From Paraglaciecola mesophila (GTDB lineage: Bacteria > Pseudomonadota > Gammaproteobacteria > Enterobacterales > Alteromonadaceae), in NCBI RefSeq assembly GCF_009906955.1, contig NZ_CP047656.1, forward strand, positions 3,223,001 through 3,287,000: a DNA stretch of 64,000 bases, given 5' to 3'. Both the position numbers and the translations under genes were made by a program. This document shows positions 45,515-54,120 of this stretch, in pieces (the stretch's first letter is position 1; each line of letters begins with the position of its first letter). The notes under the pieces are model-generated. The model was not told where the DNA came from, did not search any database, and saw only the letters and a program-made list of their open reading frames with translations.

Positions 45515-47388
45515 GCTTTAAGCTCCTTTTGAGTAATAGTAATTTGCGGCTTGACCAATGACGTTAAAACATGCGCAACGAATACACCGGTAAACATACT
45601 GGTTAAAATGCCTAAACTTAAGGTTATTGCGAACCCTTTGACTGGGCCGTAGCCGATGCTGAGCAAAATGAGCGCAGTGATCATGGTGGTGACGTTGGCA
45701 TCTAAGATGGTGGCAAACGCCTCTTTATAACCTGTTTCTATCGCTAAAAAGTTACTTCGGCCCCGTTTTCGCTCCTCTTTTATGCGCTCGAAAATCAGCA
45801 CGTTTGTATCGACTGCCATGCCGACTGTCAGCACCAGGCCAGCGATTCCAGGTAGGGTTAACACTACATTAGGAAGTAACGCCATTAATCCCAACAAACA
45901 GATTAAATTAAGCAGCAAACTGGTATTGGCGATAAGCCCAAGCTTTCGATACCACAAGCCCATAAACACCAAAGTGATGCCTAAACCAATGGCCAGAGCC
46001 ATGATGCCGTTGCTTACGTTCTCTTGACCTAGTGAGGCCTGAATAGTGCGTTGCTGTACTATGGTAATTGGCGCATCTAATGAACCTGCACGTAGCAGCA
46101 ATGCCAGATCGGATGCTGCTTGTGGGCTGTCTAAATTGGTAATGCTAAAACGATTACCTAATTGACTTTGAATAGTGGCAACACTGATGACCTTGCTGCT
46201 TTTGACCATTTCATCGGCGTTGTTCTTATGATACTCAGAGAAGACGGTGACCATAGGGTTTCCGATGTTATCTCGGGAGAAATCAGACATCTTTTTGCCG
46301 CCAATACTATCAAGGGCGAGATTGACCAAGGCGATACCCATTTCGTCACGCCCAGATGTGGCATTCTCTATATTCGAACCAGTAAAGATGGGTTTCGGTG
46401 CTACGCGCAACCGACGGCCATTTTCATCTGTGAAGGCTTTTGCGCCTACTGTGCCGTTTGGTGCCATTTCATAAAAATCTAACGAGGCTGTTGCACCAAT
46501 AATACGTTTGGCTTGCTCAGGATCTTTTACTCCAGGAAGCTCAATACGGATACGATTTTGTCCTTGGCGCTGGGTGACGGCTTCGGTAATGCCAAGCTCT
46601 TCAATACGTCCTCGAAGAGTGGTAAGGGCTTGTGCCATTATTTCATGATGAAAAGTGGTTTTGCTTTCATCGGTAAAGGCCAAAGTGCCCGAGCGCTCAT
46701 CCGTTTGGGTGTAATGTATGCCTGGCAAACGTAATTGTAATTCGTGCACCATGGCTTTGACTTGACTCGCCTGATTACTCAAAAAGTGTAGATTAATACT
46801 CGATTCGTTATTTGCGCTGGTATCACTGTTTGTTGCTGAGTTCCCCCCAGCGCTGTCGGCGCTAGGTAATTTGGCACTCATACCCCGTAGGGTTTGATCG
46901 TGAATAATCTGCAGCGCTTCGTCTTTTGCATTATTTAGACGTTCTTGGTCTGCTTTGTCAGTGTCGACCTCAAGCACAAATAACACGCCACCGCTTAAAT
47001 CTAAGCCGAGCTTAATTGGCGACATGCCCATACCTTGTAACCAAGTTGGTGCGGCAGATTGACTACCTAAGCGAACGTGGTAATCGTCACCCAAGGTATT
47101 TTTAAGATGAGCTTGAGCCTGGATAAGGGTTTCGTCGTTTCCTTCGATCACGATTTTGCTCTCACTTTCAGCGTGAATAATTTGCTCAACATTGACCTGT
47201 TGTTGCTGCATCAACTCGCGCAGTTTTTGAGTATTAGGCAATGATTGGGTAGGGTTAACTGCACTGACGAGCAAGGCATTGTTGCTGCCATAAAATGTCG
47301 GAATGGCATTCAAGCCTAAAATGATGACAGTGATAATAATCACTAAAATTTGCCAAGTATACTTGGGCTTTGAAGTCGTTTTACGCAT
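45511..47388 (-). CDS. secD: protein translocase subunit SecD
   Basis: This 625-residue protein has an N-terminal transmembrane helix, a large periplasmic P1 domain with LGLDLSGGVLFVLEV, the GTLRGRIEELGITEAVTQRQG block and five C-terminal helices with VLTVGMAVDTNVLIFERIKEE. A Ser/Asn/Ala linker (~165-195) is inserted in P1. No yajC, tgt or queA lies upstream, unlike the usual secD neighbourhood; upstream is a small unrelated exported-protein gene. It may be a second secDF set in the genome. Confidence 0.97.
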   Translation of the reverse strand: MRKTTSKPKYTWQILVIIITVIILGLNAIPTFYGSNNALLVSAVNPTQSLPNTQKLRELMQQQQVNVEQIIHAESESKIVIEGNDETLIQAQAHLKNTLGDDYHVRLGSQSAAPTWLQGMGMSPIKLGLDLSGGVLFVLEVDTDKADQERLNNAKDEALQIIHDQTLRGMSAKLPSADSAGGNSATNSDTSANNESSINLHFLSNQASQVKAMVHELQLRLPGIHYTQTDERSGTLAFTDESKTTFHHEIMAQALTTLRGRIEELGITEAVTQRQGQNRIRIELPGVKDPEQAKRIIGATASLDFYEMAPNGTVGAKAFTDENGRRLRVAPKPIFTGSNIENATSGRDEMGIALVNLALDSIGGKKMSDFSRDNIGNPMVTVFSEYHKNNADEMVKSSKVISVATIQSQLGNRFSITNLDSPQAASDLALLLRAGSLDAPITIVQQRTIQASLGQENVSNGIMALAIGLGITLVFMGLWYRKLGLIANTSLLLNLICLLGLMALLPNVVLTLPGIAGLVLTVGMAVDTNVLIFERIKEERKRGRSNFLAIETGYKEAFATILDANVTTMITALILLSIGYGPVKGFAITLSLGILTSMFTGVFVAHVLTSLVKPQITITQKELKA

Positions 47389-47493
47389 GTTCGTTCTCTT
47401 AAATAATCTGACTGGTTCGGCTTTTTAATACCAAAGCGAAGAGACCAATCGAGAGGTGCAAGCGTGGTTATACGCAAGCACAAAAAATTTGTT

Positions 47494-47511
47494 ACCTAAG
47501 TACGCTTAGGT
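47494..47511. repeat. short hairpin upstream of secD
   Basis: ACCTAAG-TACG-CTTAGGT, perfect 7-bp arms, in the gap between the small exported-protein gene and secD. No T-run follows, so it may be regulatory rather than a terminator. Confidence 0.4.
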
Positions 47512-47563
47512 ACTTGAGCAACATAAAGTAGGTAGGCCATAACTATGATGGCACGAGAACGAA

Positions 47564-48136
47564 TTAACTTAGGTAGGTAATGGTTGCGGTGTACTGGGTA
47601 TTTCCGTCTTTCCAGCCAGCGAGGCGGCCGTGACTATTTGACGCATCAGGACGTAAATACCATGGAACGGTATTGGACGCCGATAAAGGGGATAGAAAGT
47701 ATTTTATCCCTAGTCTTTCAGGCAAAAACTCGTATAGCAGTACAAAGCTTGGTTCGTTTTGAAACGCTGAACCAAAAGCGCTAGCTGCTTGGCGCTCAAA
47801 TGGCGGTAAGCTGACACTTTGCTCAAATCCAACCGAAAGCGTTGTTTTTTTGCTGTCTGATGTATTTTTTTTAGCTTTGTTCTGGGGAAGTTGTGGTGAA
47901 TCAGAACGCTGAGATAACGATACTTGAGCCAGCAAAACCTGGCTCAAATCTAGTTGCTTTTGCGCGGTATCTAGTTGGCTATTGGATATAGATTGGCTAG
48001 GTGAAATGGCTTCTTCTTGCCACAATGCAGTAGAAGTGTTGTCTGCTGCACTGGCAGGATTTGCTATTGCTGCAAATAGAGCAATACAAAAGCTGAGCAT
48101 AAGCGCGCGCCAAACCAACATAAAATCCAATGTCAT
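47564..48136 (-). CDS. small exported protein of unknown function
   Basis: I do not recognise this family. From ATG 48136 it has a signal peptide ending IANPASAAD, a Ser/Gln/Leu-rich middle (~35-90), then a beta-rich segment (TTLSVGFEQSVSLPPFE, PSFVLLYEFLPERLGIKYFLSP) with a Trp/Gly-rich end (LAGWKDGNTQYTATITYLS). The longer frame to 48217 would put ~27 residues before the signal peptide and is less likely; the ribosome-binding site is weak in both cases. It lies upstream of secDF on the same strand and downstream of the glnA terminator. Confidence 0.6.
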   Translation of the reverse strand: MTLDFMLVWRALMLSFCIALFAAIANPASAADNTSTALWQEEAISPSQSISNSQLDTAQKQLDLSQVLLAQVSLSQRSDSPQLPQNKAKKNTSDSKKTTLSVGFEQSVSLPPFERQAASAFGSAFQNEPSFVLLYEFLPERLGIKYFLSPLSASNTVPWYLRPDASNSHGRLAGWKDGNTQYTATITYLS

Positions 48137-48218
48137 CTGAAAAGAGAAGAGCCGATATGATAAGGATGAAGCGGTTAAAAACAAGTTATAAAGTGTGTCA
48201 AAATAATAAATTGCCAAT

Positions 48219-48248
48219 AAAAAAGGAGCCGAGGCTCCTTTTTTTACT
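48219..48248 (-). terminator. rho-independent terminator after glutamine synthetase III
   Basis: Minus strand: AAAAAGGAGCC / GGCTCCTTTTT stem with a tiny loop, then Ts. It lies 30 bases past the stop and next to the start region of the small exported-protein gene. Confidence 0.88.
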
Positions 48249-48277
48249 GTCGACCAGTATTGGTAAATGACTAGGAT

Positions 48278-50452
48278 TTACTTAATAAATAACATCTCTT
48301 GATATTTAGGCAATGGCCATAAATCATCTGCGACCATGGTTTCAAGGGTATCAGCGTGTTCACGTACTTTAACCAACAACGGGCATATGGTTTTTGCGCT
48401 AAAGGTCATGTGCTCTTCTGTACTGGCAAAGTTATGCTCAGCTAGTGCGACTTTTAGCTCTTTAACTGCGCTCATCATCGCGTTAGCTTGTTCAACCGCT
48501 TCGTTTAAGTCGGTGTTTTCCAAACTCAAACTAAGGCCAGACAAGGTTTGGCTTACGTCTGCAAGGTGGGTTAAATGCTGGGTAACCGCTGGGTATATTT
48601 GGGTGGTGGCCATATCGATAACCAGCTTGGCTTCTACCTCTAGCGATAAAATATACTGCTCAGCGTACACTTCAAAGCGACTGAGTAATTCGTCTTTTGA
48701 TAACACGCCCGTATTAACAAACAAATCGATGACTTCTGGCGTCTTAAATTCAGGTAGCGCTTCGGCGCTGGTGGGTAAGTTTTTCAGGCAGCGTACTTCA
48801 ACGGCTTCTTTGTGCCATTGTTCACTGTAGCCGTCGCCACCAAAAACCACATCCCCATGTAGCTCCATGAGTTCTTTTAGTACGACAATAACCGCCGCGG
48901 TTTGATCTGTGCCATTGGCTAACGCAGCCTCAAGCCTTTCGGCAATCCAATCTAATGAGTCGGCGAGCATGGTGTTCATAGCAACAAGCGGGCCTGACAC
49001 TGACTGCGATGAACCTACTGCGCGAAACTCGAAACGGTTTCCAGTGAATGCGAAAGGAGAAGTACGGTTACGATCCCCAGGGTCACGCTCAAACTTCAAT
49101 ATTTGCGATAAGCCTAAGTCCATCAAGCCACCTTTGGCTTTTTCAAGCAATTTACCGGCTTTGATGTCTTTAAATACGCTTTCTAGCTGATCACCTAAAT
49201 AAACCGATAGAATTGCTGGGGGAGCCTCGTTGGCGCCTAAACGATGATCATTCGAGGCTGACGCGATAACCGCGCGCAGTAAGCCACCGTGTTTATGTAC
49301 ACCGCGAATAACTGCACCACAGAACAATAAGAAGTTAAGGTTCTCGTGTGGCGTGCTACCTGGGTCTAGCAAATTGCCTTGCGTCGCATTACCCACAGAC
49401 CAGTTAACGTGCTTGCCTGAACCGTTTACCCCAGCGAAAGGTTTTTCATGTAGTAAACATAAGAAACCATGTTCTTTCGCTGTGCTTTTCATCAATGTCA
49501 TCATTAACTGTTGGTGATCCGCAGCCACGTTTGATGATTCAAAATAAGGGGCTATTTCAAATTGACCCGGCGCCACTTCATTGTGATGTGTTTTGGCAGG
49601 AATACCTAAGCGATAAAGTTTGTCTTCGAATGCTTGCATGAAAACCTGCACGCGGGCAGGAATAGCGCCAAAATAATGATCATCAAATTGCTGACCTTTA
49701 GCCGGTGATGCGCCAAATAAGCTGCGACCCGCTAATAGTAAGTCAGGGCGTAGATTGGCGAAATGCTCATCCACTAAAAAGTATTCTTGCTCGGCTCCGC
49801 AGCTGGCGTTTAATGGAGCAATGCTTTGTTCACCCATTAGGCTAAGCACTTTGCGTGCGGCTTTGTCCATGGCGGCGTTTGAGCGCAGCAATGGAATCTT
49901 TTTATCCAGTGCTTCGCCTGTCCACGAAATAAATACACTGGGGATCATCAAGGTCGCTCCATTGGCGGTATGCATGATGTAGGCGGGGCTAGTTGGATCC
50001 CAAGCAGTGTAACCGCGGGCGGCGTTGGTCATGCGCAAGCTACCGTTAGGGAATGAAGAACCGTCCGGTTCGCCTTTAATCAATAGGCTACCTGTGAACT
50101 CAGTGATAGCTGCACCCTCAGGGTTAGTGATAATAAACCCGTCGTGCTTTTCAGCGGTGATGTTGGTCATAGGGTAGAAGATGTGTGAGAAGAACTTCGC
50201 GCCTTTACTGATGGCCCACACCTTCATGGCTGAGGCAACCACATCGGCGGTAGCGGGATCTAACGGGGCACCAGTCGTTACTGTGTTTTTCATCGCTTTA
50301 AAGGCATTTTTAGACAGAGCTTCTTCCATTTTAGCCAGACTAAATACATCGGTTGCCCAAATGTCTGTCAACGGACTGGTTGCCTTGCACTCTTTTGGTG
50401 CTCTGTTAGTGATTTGTGTAATTGCGTTTAAACGTGAAGCATGGCCCGACAT
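48278..50452 (-). CDS. glnN: type III glutamine synthetase
   Basis: This 724-residue protein has the length and sequence pattern of GSIII, distinct from the ~470-residue GSI. Blocks include the N-terminal WATDVFSLAKMEEALS, ASCGAEQEYFLVDEHF (metal/substrate Glu), KTHHNEVAPGQFEIAPYFE, GSGKHVNWSVGNATQGNLLDPG and the GSIII-specific C-terminal helical region (EVYAEQYILSLEVEAKLVIDMATTQIYPAV). It condenses ammonia with glutamate using ATP. It is a single gene; I saw no sigma-54 or NtrC sites in the 5' region. Confidence 0.96.
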   Translation of the reverse strand: MSGHASRLNAITQITNRAPKECKATSPLTDIWATDVFSLAKMEEALSKNAFKAMKNTVTTGAPLDPATADVVASAMKVWAISKGAKFFSHIFYPMTNITAEKHDGFIITNPEGAAITEFTGSLLIKGEPDGSSFPNGSLRMTNAARGYTAWDPTSPAYIMHTANGATLMIPSVFISWTGEALDKKIPLLRSNAAMDKAARKVLSLMGEQSIAPLNASCGAEQEYFLVDEHFANLRPDLLLAGRSLFGASPAKGQQFDDHYFGAIPARVQVFMQAFEDKLYRLGIPAKTHHNEVAPGQFEIAPYFESSNVAADHQQLMMTLMKSTAKEHGFLCLLHEKPFAGVNGSGKHVNWSVGNATQGNLLDPGSTPHENLNFLLFCGAVIRGVHKHGGLLRAVIASASNDHRLGANEAPPAILSVYLGDQLESVFKDIKAGKLLEKAKGGLMDLGLSQILKFERDPGDRNRTSPFAFTGNRFEFRAVGSSQSVSGPLVAMNTMLADSLDWIAERLEAALANGTDQTAAVIVVLKELMELHGDVVFGGDGYSEQWHKEAVEVRCLKNLPTSAEALPEFKTPEVIDLFVNTGVLSKDELLSRFEVYAEQYILSLEVEAKLVIDMATTQIYPAVTQHLTHLADVSQTLSGLSLSLENTDLNEAVEQANAMMSAVKELKVALAEHNFASTEEHMTFSAKTICPLLVKVREHADTLETMVADDLWPLPKYQEMLFIK

Positions 50453-51019
50453 AGTTGTTCCTTTATATATGGATATTGGGGTGAGTCTGTGCAGTGGTAA
50501 AAGTACCGGTAAAAAGCGACTTTCTTACTAGATTTGGCTATTCAATAAACGAGCCAGAACATGACATTTACAGTGATCCCGCTAGAACTGATTTAAGAAA
50601 GCCAATAAGTGTTCATTAAGTTAATTTAAAACTAATTAAAACAAAGGCTTACATTTTTAAAATTTGCTTAACAAATAAGCTCCTTTCTCTGGCCCCATTA
50701 AATGCTAACGACAAAGAGGTCCATCCTGGTGCAACAAGAGTTTGAGGTGCTGAATATTTGCACTGGTTTGGTGCTTTAGGCGTGCCGGCTTGGTTTATAA
50801 GCGCGCTGACGGTGAGTTTGAGGTATTTTGTTCTTTTGTGTTGTGGCCTTGCGCCCAGATAAACCCAAAACATGAATTCGTGTCGTGTTATGCCAATTTC
50901 GCTAAATAATTGAACGCTTGGGAAGCATATATACCTGAGGACTCAGTTTACGTAGCCCTGTAAAGGAGGGCTATTGTTAACCAAATTATTGTTTGCCCCA
51001 AGGCTTAACAAGCGACAAG
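50453..51019. other. glnN-holin intergenic region with probable interspersed repeat
   Basis: In this 567-base gap the segment ~50649-50880 can be read as a 74-residue frame on the minus strand (LTVSALINQAGTPKAPNQ, LVAPGWTSLSLAFNGARERS). From memory I associate very similar short 'hypothetical proteins' with repeated intergenic DNA in Alteromonadales, so I treat it as a non-coding interspersed repeat rather than a gene. The rest is A+T-rich and carries the 5' region of glnN. Confidence 0.5.
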
Positions 51020-51451
51020 TTATCCTTTCGCAGAATTTGTATTTTTGTTGTCTGCTGGTCTGGCTTGCAGGTATTGGTGCGTAATTTTCTCAGCAGAGCG
51101 CCCGGCAACATAGCCGCCTAAACCTATTTGTAACAAGGTCCATGCTTCTTCTGCCAGTGGATTGGGCAGCCAATCAAAACTGTCCATTACGACTAACACT
51201 AAAAATGTCAGCATAGTGATAGGACGCCAATTACGCTGGATCCAAGACTGTCCGGTTGCTTCGGCGGTGATGATATCAGTTTTGCTTTGCAGCAGTTGGT
51301 TTTCATAAGCAATAACTTTCGCCAGTAATTCGTTTTCCACGGCTTTTATATGGCTTTGTAGCTGTAATCGCTCTTCATCACTGGTATGCAATTCATCCAC
51401 TAACTTTACCGCGGGTTCAAATAAATTACTGATAAATGAAAATACGTTCAT
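51020..51451 (-). CDS. 3-TM holin (gene-transfer-release type)
   Basis: This 143-residue protein matches the 'holin of 3TMs, for gene-transfer release' family: an amphipathic N-terminus, a helical middle (DEERLQLQSHIKAVENELLAKV), then the family hallmark TGQSWIQRNWRPITMLTFLVLVV and a second clear helix EEAWTLLQIGLGGYVAGRSAEKI. Such proteins permeabilise the inner membrane so a muramidase can reach the wall. It lies 37 bases downstream of the SH3-muramidase gene, on the same strand and clearly in one unit with it. No phage structural genes are nearby. Confidence 0.82.
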   Translation of the reverse strand: MNVFSFISNLFEPAVKLVDELHTSDEERLQLQSHIKAVENELLAKVIAYENQLLQSKTDIITAEATGQSWIQRNWRPITMLTFLVLVVMDSFDWLPNPLAEEAWTLLQIGLGGYVAGRSAEKITHQYLQARPADNKNTNSAKG

Positions 51452-51488
51452 GTTCTTGATCCTTATATTTTTTGTACAAGGTTAGTGA

Positions 51489-52880
51489 CTAGATGTTTCC
51501 CTGAGCGTTCGGGTGCAGCTTGGCGAACGCGTCATTGTGGTTTTTAATCAAGCGGCCATATAGCGCTTTCTGCCCGCTACCGTTATACAGTGCTGCGAAA
51601 TTTTCGAATGAATGATCCCGTAAATGCTGATGCATACTTGTATCAAAAAATTCGAATAAACCATGAATGTGGGCGGGTATGCCTTGGCAGAATGCGTCAA
51701 ACATTTCCACCACTGATTGATAGCCGATTCGTTCGTAATGAAAGCCCATTATTTGTGGGGCACCCATACTGATTGACAACATAGCGGCGTCTTCGTCTAG
51801 GCTACGAGCAAACTCGAATACCTGCCATTCTTTCGCTTGAACACCGTGAAAGCTTTGCCAAGGATCACTGGGGTTTGAGCGCCATTGGTGTTCCGTCCAA
51901 ACTTTTTTGGGATTGTAACAAAAGTGTTGACGATATTGCTGTGGATGATGCTTACCCCAGTATCTCCAAAATTTATGGTTTTCGAAGCGAATAATCAGGC
52001 GATCAGCGTTATTTTGTTCAAACCCTTTTCCTCGGCTTTCTACGCATAAAACGGCTACGGCGCAGGCCACATCAATGTCTTTTTCTATGCACAAAGTGGT
52101 GAGCAGACCGCCCCACCGATTCCACGTTGCGGCCACTGCGCGCTGCTCTTTGCTACCCGCGACTGTGAGTATTAAATCTGGGGTTAATTGGTCTGATGGT
52201 TCTAAGCGGTTGAAAGACGGGGGCAGGTGGTGATTTGGTGATTCGTCCCTATGGTCTTGGTGGTCTGCCTCTTTTAACGGGTTTGTATCGTCAATACCGA
52301 GGGCCCGTTGCAAATAAGCACTGGATACGTATCCTCGATTCCCATTAAAGCGTATTTGACTCCATGTTCGCTGCTTACCTTCAACCCACACTAGACTATT
52401 GGCAGCAAGTTGACCGAAAATATTGGCGTGTTTGTTCGGAGCGCTTCGAACATTTAGCGCACTGGCGGTGACGTTAGCGTAATAGCCATTGTCGGCGTAA
52501 ACCAAGTCCACGTGTTTGGCGAAGGTGTAGGCTTGGTGGCCATTAAACTCTATTTCTAACCAATCACCGATCACGGCGAGTGTTTTAATGGAAGCGCCAC
52601 GTGCGACAGTGGCTATTACGTTGGCACTCGTACTCGGTGCTTGGCGTATGTTGAGCAAATCAGTGTTGACTGAGCCGGTAAGGCGTGACAAATCCCGTAC
52701 TTCTTGTAAGTAATTACCTGAAACAAAACCAAAGGTACTGCCAAAGCGAAACTGCATCCAATTATGCGCTAAAGGCGTGGTGACGATCACCATGCCCTGC
52801 GTTAACTGGCCCACCACTGCGCTAGAAATAGAGGGTAAACTTCGTACATTAAGCAAGTTAGCACTGACAGCATCTAGCAT
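51489..52880 (-). CDS. N-acetylmuramidase (DUF3380) with three SH3 domains, endolysin-like
   Basis: This 463-residue protein has three bacterial SH3 repeats (about 1-58, 68-127 and 133-192, each with a LLNVRSLPS, LLNIRQAPS or ALNVRSAPN core). They are joined by a His/Asp/Pro linker (~195-235) to an N-acetylmuramidase domain; the probable catalytic residue is E281 in VAVLCVESRGKGFEQNNADRLIIRFENHKF. There is no signal peptide, so the enzyme stays in the cytoplasm until a holin opens the membrane, as for phage endolysins. The SH3 domains should bind the wall. The order of SH3 first and catalytic domain last is reversed from many phage lysins. It heads a two-gene unit with the holin. Confidence 0.87.
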   Translation of the reverse strand: MLDAVSANLLNVRSLPSISSAVVGQLTQGMVIVTTPLAHNWMQFRFGSTFGFVSGNYLQEVRDLSRLTGSVNTDLLNIRQAPSTSANVIATVARGASIKTLAVIGDWLEIEFNGHQAYTFAKHVDLVYADNGYYANVTASALNVRSAPNKHANIFGQLAANSLVWVEGKQRTWSQIRFNGNRGYVSSAYLQRALGIDDTNPLKEADHQDHRDESPNHHLPPSFNRLEPSDQLTPDLILTVAGSKEQRAVAATWNRWGGLLTTLCIEKDIDVACAVAVLCVESRGKGFEQNNADRLIIRFENHKFWRYWGKHHPQQYRQHFCYNPKKVWTEHQWRSNPSDPWQSFHGVQAKEWQVFEFARSLDEDAAMLSISMGAPQIMGFHYERIGYQSVVEMFDAFCQGIPAHIHGLFEFFDTSMHQHLRDHSFENFAALYNGSGQKALYGRLIKNHNDAFAKLHPNAQGNI

Positions 52881-53110
52881 GATAATTCACCCCAGCAAGA
52901 GGTTAAGTCGAAAAGGCGAGAGCTAAAACGCGTAGTAAGAATGCACTTGAATAAATGCGATGGAACAAACAAGAAATAAAAAAGGTACATGACGGTGCCT
53001 CCTGCATATCAAATATCTTCATTAACATTGATAGCAGGTTTATATTGTCTTGCCAGTTTTTGTGCAAAAAATGTACAAATTGGTGTTGTACGCTAGGTCA
53101 ATGTACAAGG
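52881..53110. other. nhaR-muramidase gap
   Basis: 230 bases, no credible gene. It contains the GTACAA dyad and A+T-rich DNA, and presumably the muramidase promoter on the minus strand. Confidence 0.5.
53073..53108. promoter_or_regulatory. GTACAA dyad upstream of the lysis cassette
   Basis: GTACAA-N7-TTGTAC (53073-53078 with 53086-53091) is a perfect 6-bp dyad, followed by a further GTACAA half-site at 53103-53108. It lies about 195 bases upstream of the muramidase start and just downstream of the nhaR stop. It resembles an operator for a dimeric repressor; the regulator is unknown. Confidence 0.45.
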
Positions 53111-53998
53111 TTATGGCTCACCGCTTTTGAGCAATAAGGGTAACAGCAGAGGGTTAGTGACTTTGCGTTCAGGGGAAATAAGGTACAAACGTTCGGTAAG
53201 TAAATGAGTACGTCCAATAACGCTCACTTTGTACTGTTGCTCTATATCGCGCTCTACTGAGGTCGGGGCGCAAAATACCCCATAACCTTGTTGGGCAAAA
53301 AGCTGCATCAACGCACCATCTTCAAACTCAGCTGCAATTTGTGGATTGATTTTGTGTTTCGCAAACCAGGCCAGTATCGAAAGCTTCTGGGCTGAGTTAT
53401 CCCCTGGCAATAAAAAGGGTTGATTATCTAAACAATGGGGGAAGTTGCCAAAATTAGCGGCTAAATTCTGGGCCACAAAAAAGCTTAGTCCACTGCGGGC
53501 TAACAAATGGTTATAGGCTTTGACATTACTGTTACTGGGCAGAGGCCTGTCAGACAAAATAGCATCAACTTTACTTAAAGCAAGATCGGCGGTGAGGTTG
53601 TTTAGGTCTCCTTCTTTACATACTAGTCGCACATTTGGGTGGGCGGTTAAACAGCGCTGAAACATTTGAAATGCGAGTACTTTTGGCAGTACGTCTGTAA
53701 CACCTACACAAAAGACTTGCTGCTGGTTTTGCTGTTGATTTTTCACCGAGAGCAATAATTCATTGCCCATGTTAAAAATGGACTTGGCAAACTTATAGGT
53801 TAACTGACCTTGGCTATTGAGCTGCAAACGTTTACCTACTCTGTCAAACAGATCAAATCCAAAGTATGCCTCGAGAGTTCGGATCTGCTCACTTACCGTT
53901 TGCGGGGTGAGATGTAAAAGACCAGCAGCTTTAATAATGCTGCCTTCGGTTGCCGTAACGTAGAAGTAATACAAGTGTTGATAATTTAATTGATGCAC
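53111..53998 (-). CDS. nhaR: LysR-type regulator NhaR
   Basis: This 295-residue LysR protein has the N-terminal winged helix LNYQHLYYFYVTATEGSIIKAAGLLHLTPQTVSEQIRTLEAYFG, nearly the NhaR signature, then an effector-binding domain. NhaR activates nhaA in response to sodium. It is divergent from nhaA, with 122 bases between, the normal arrangement for autogenous control. Confidence 0.92.
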   Translation of the reverse strand: MHQLNYQHLYYFYVTATEGSIIKAAGLLHLTPQTVSEQIRTLEAYFGFDLFDRVGKRLQLNSQGQLTYKFAKSIFNMGNELLLSVKNQQQNQQQVFCVGVTDVLPKVLAFQMFQRCLTAHPNVRLVCKEGDLNNLTADLALSKVDAILSDRPLPSNSNVKAYNHLLARSGLSFFVAQNLAANFGNFPHCLDNQPFLLPGDNSAQKLSILAWFAKHKINPQIAAEFEDGALMQLFAQQGYGVFCAPTSVERDIEQQYKVSVIGRTHLLTERLYLISPERKVTNPLLLPLLLKSGEP

Positions 53999-54120
53999 GA
54001 CTGCAATCCATTTGATTCTTATCAGGAAATTCCTGATTGAAATGAAGATGAAAACGACTATACCTAATAGAGACTGGTGCGTATATTAAACATAGAATTC
54101 CGTATTAGAAGGATTGAACT

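Noticed and set aside
50453..50640. sigma-54/NtrC control region for glnN
   Set aside because: No TGGCAC-N5-TTGC promoter or TGCACC/GGTGCA boxes could be found.
51020..52880. a prophage
   Set aside because: Only a lysin and a holin are present; no structural, packaging or integration genes on either side.
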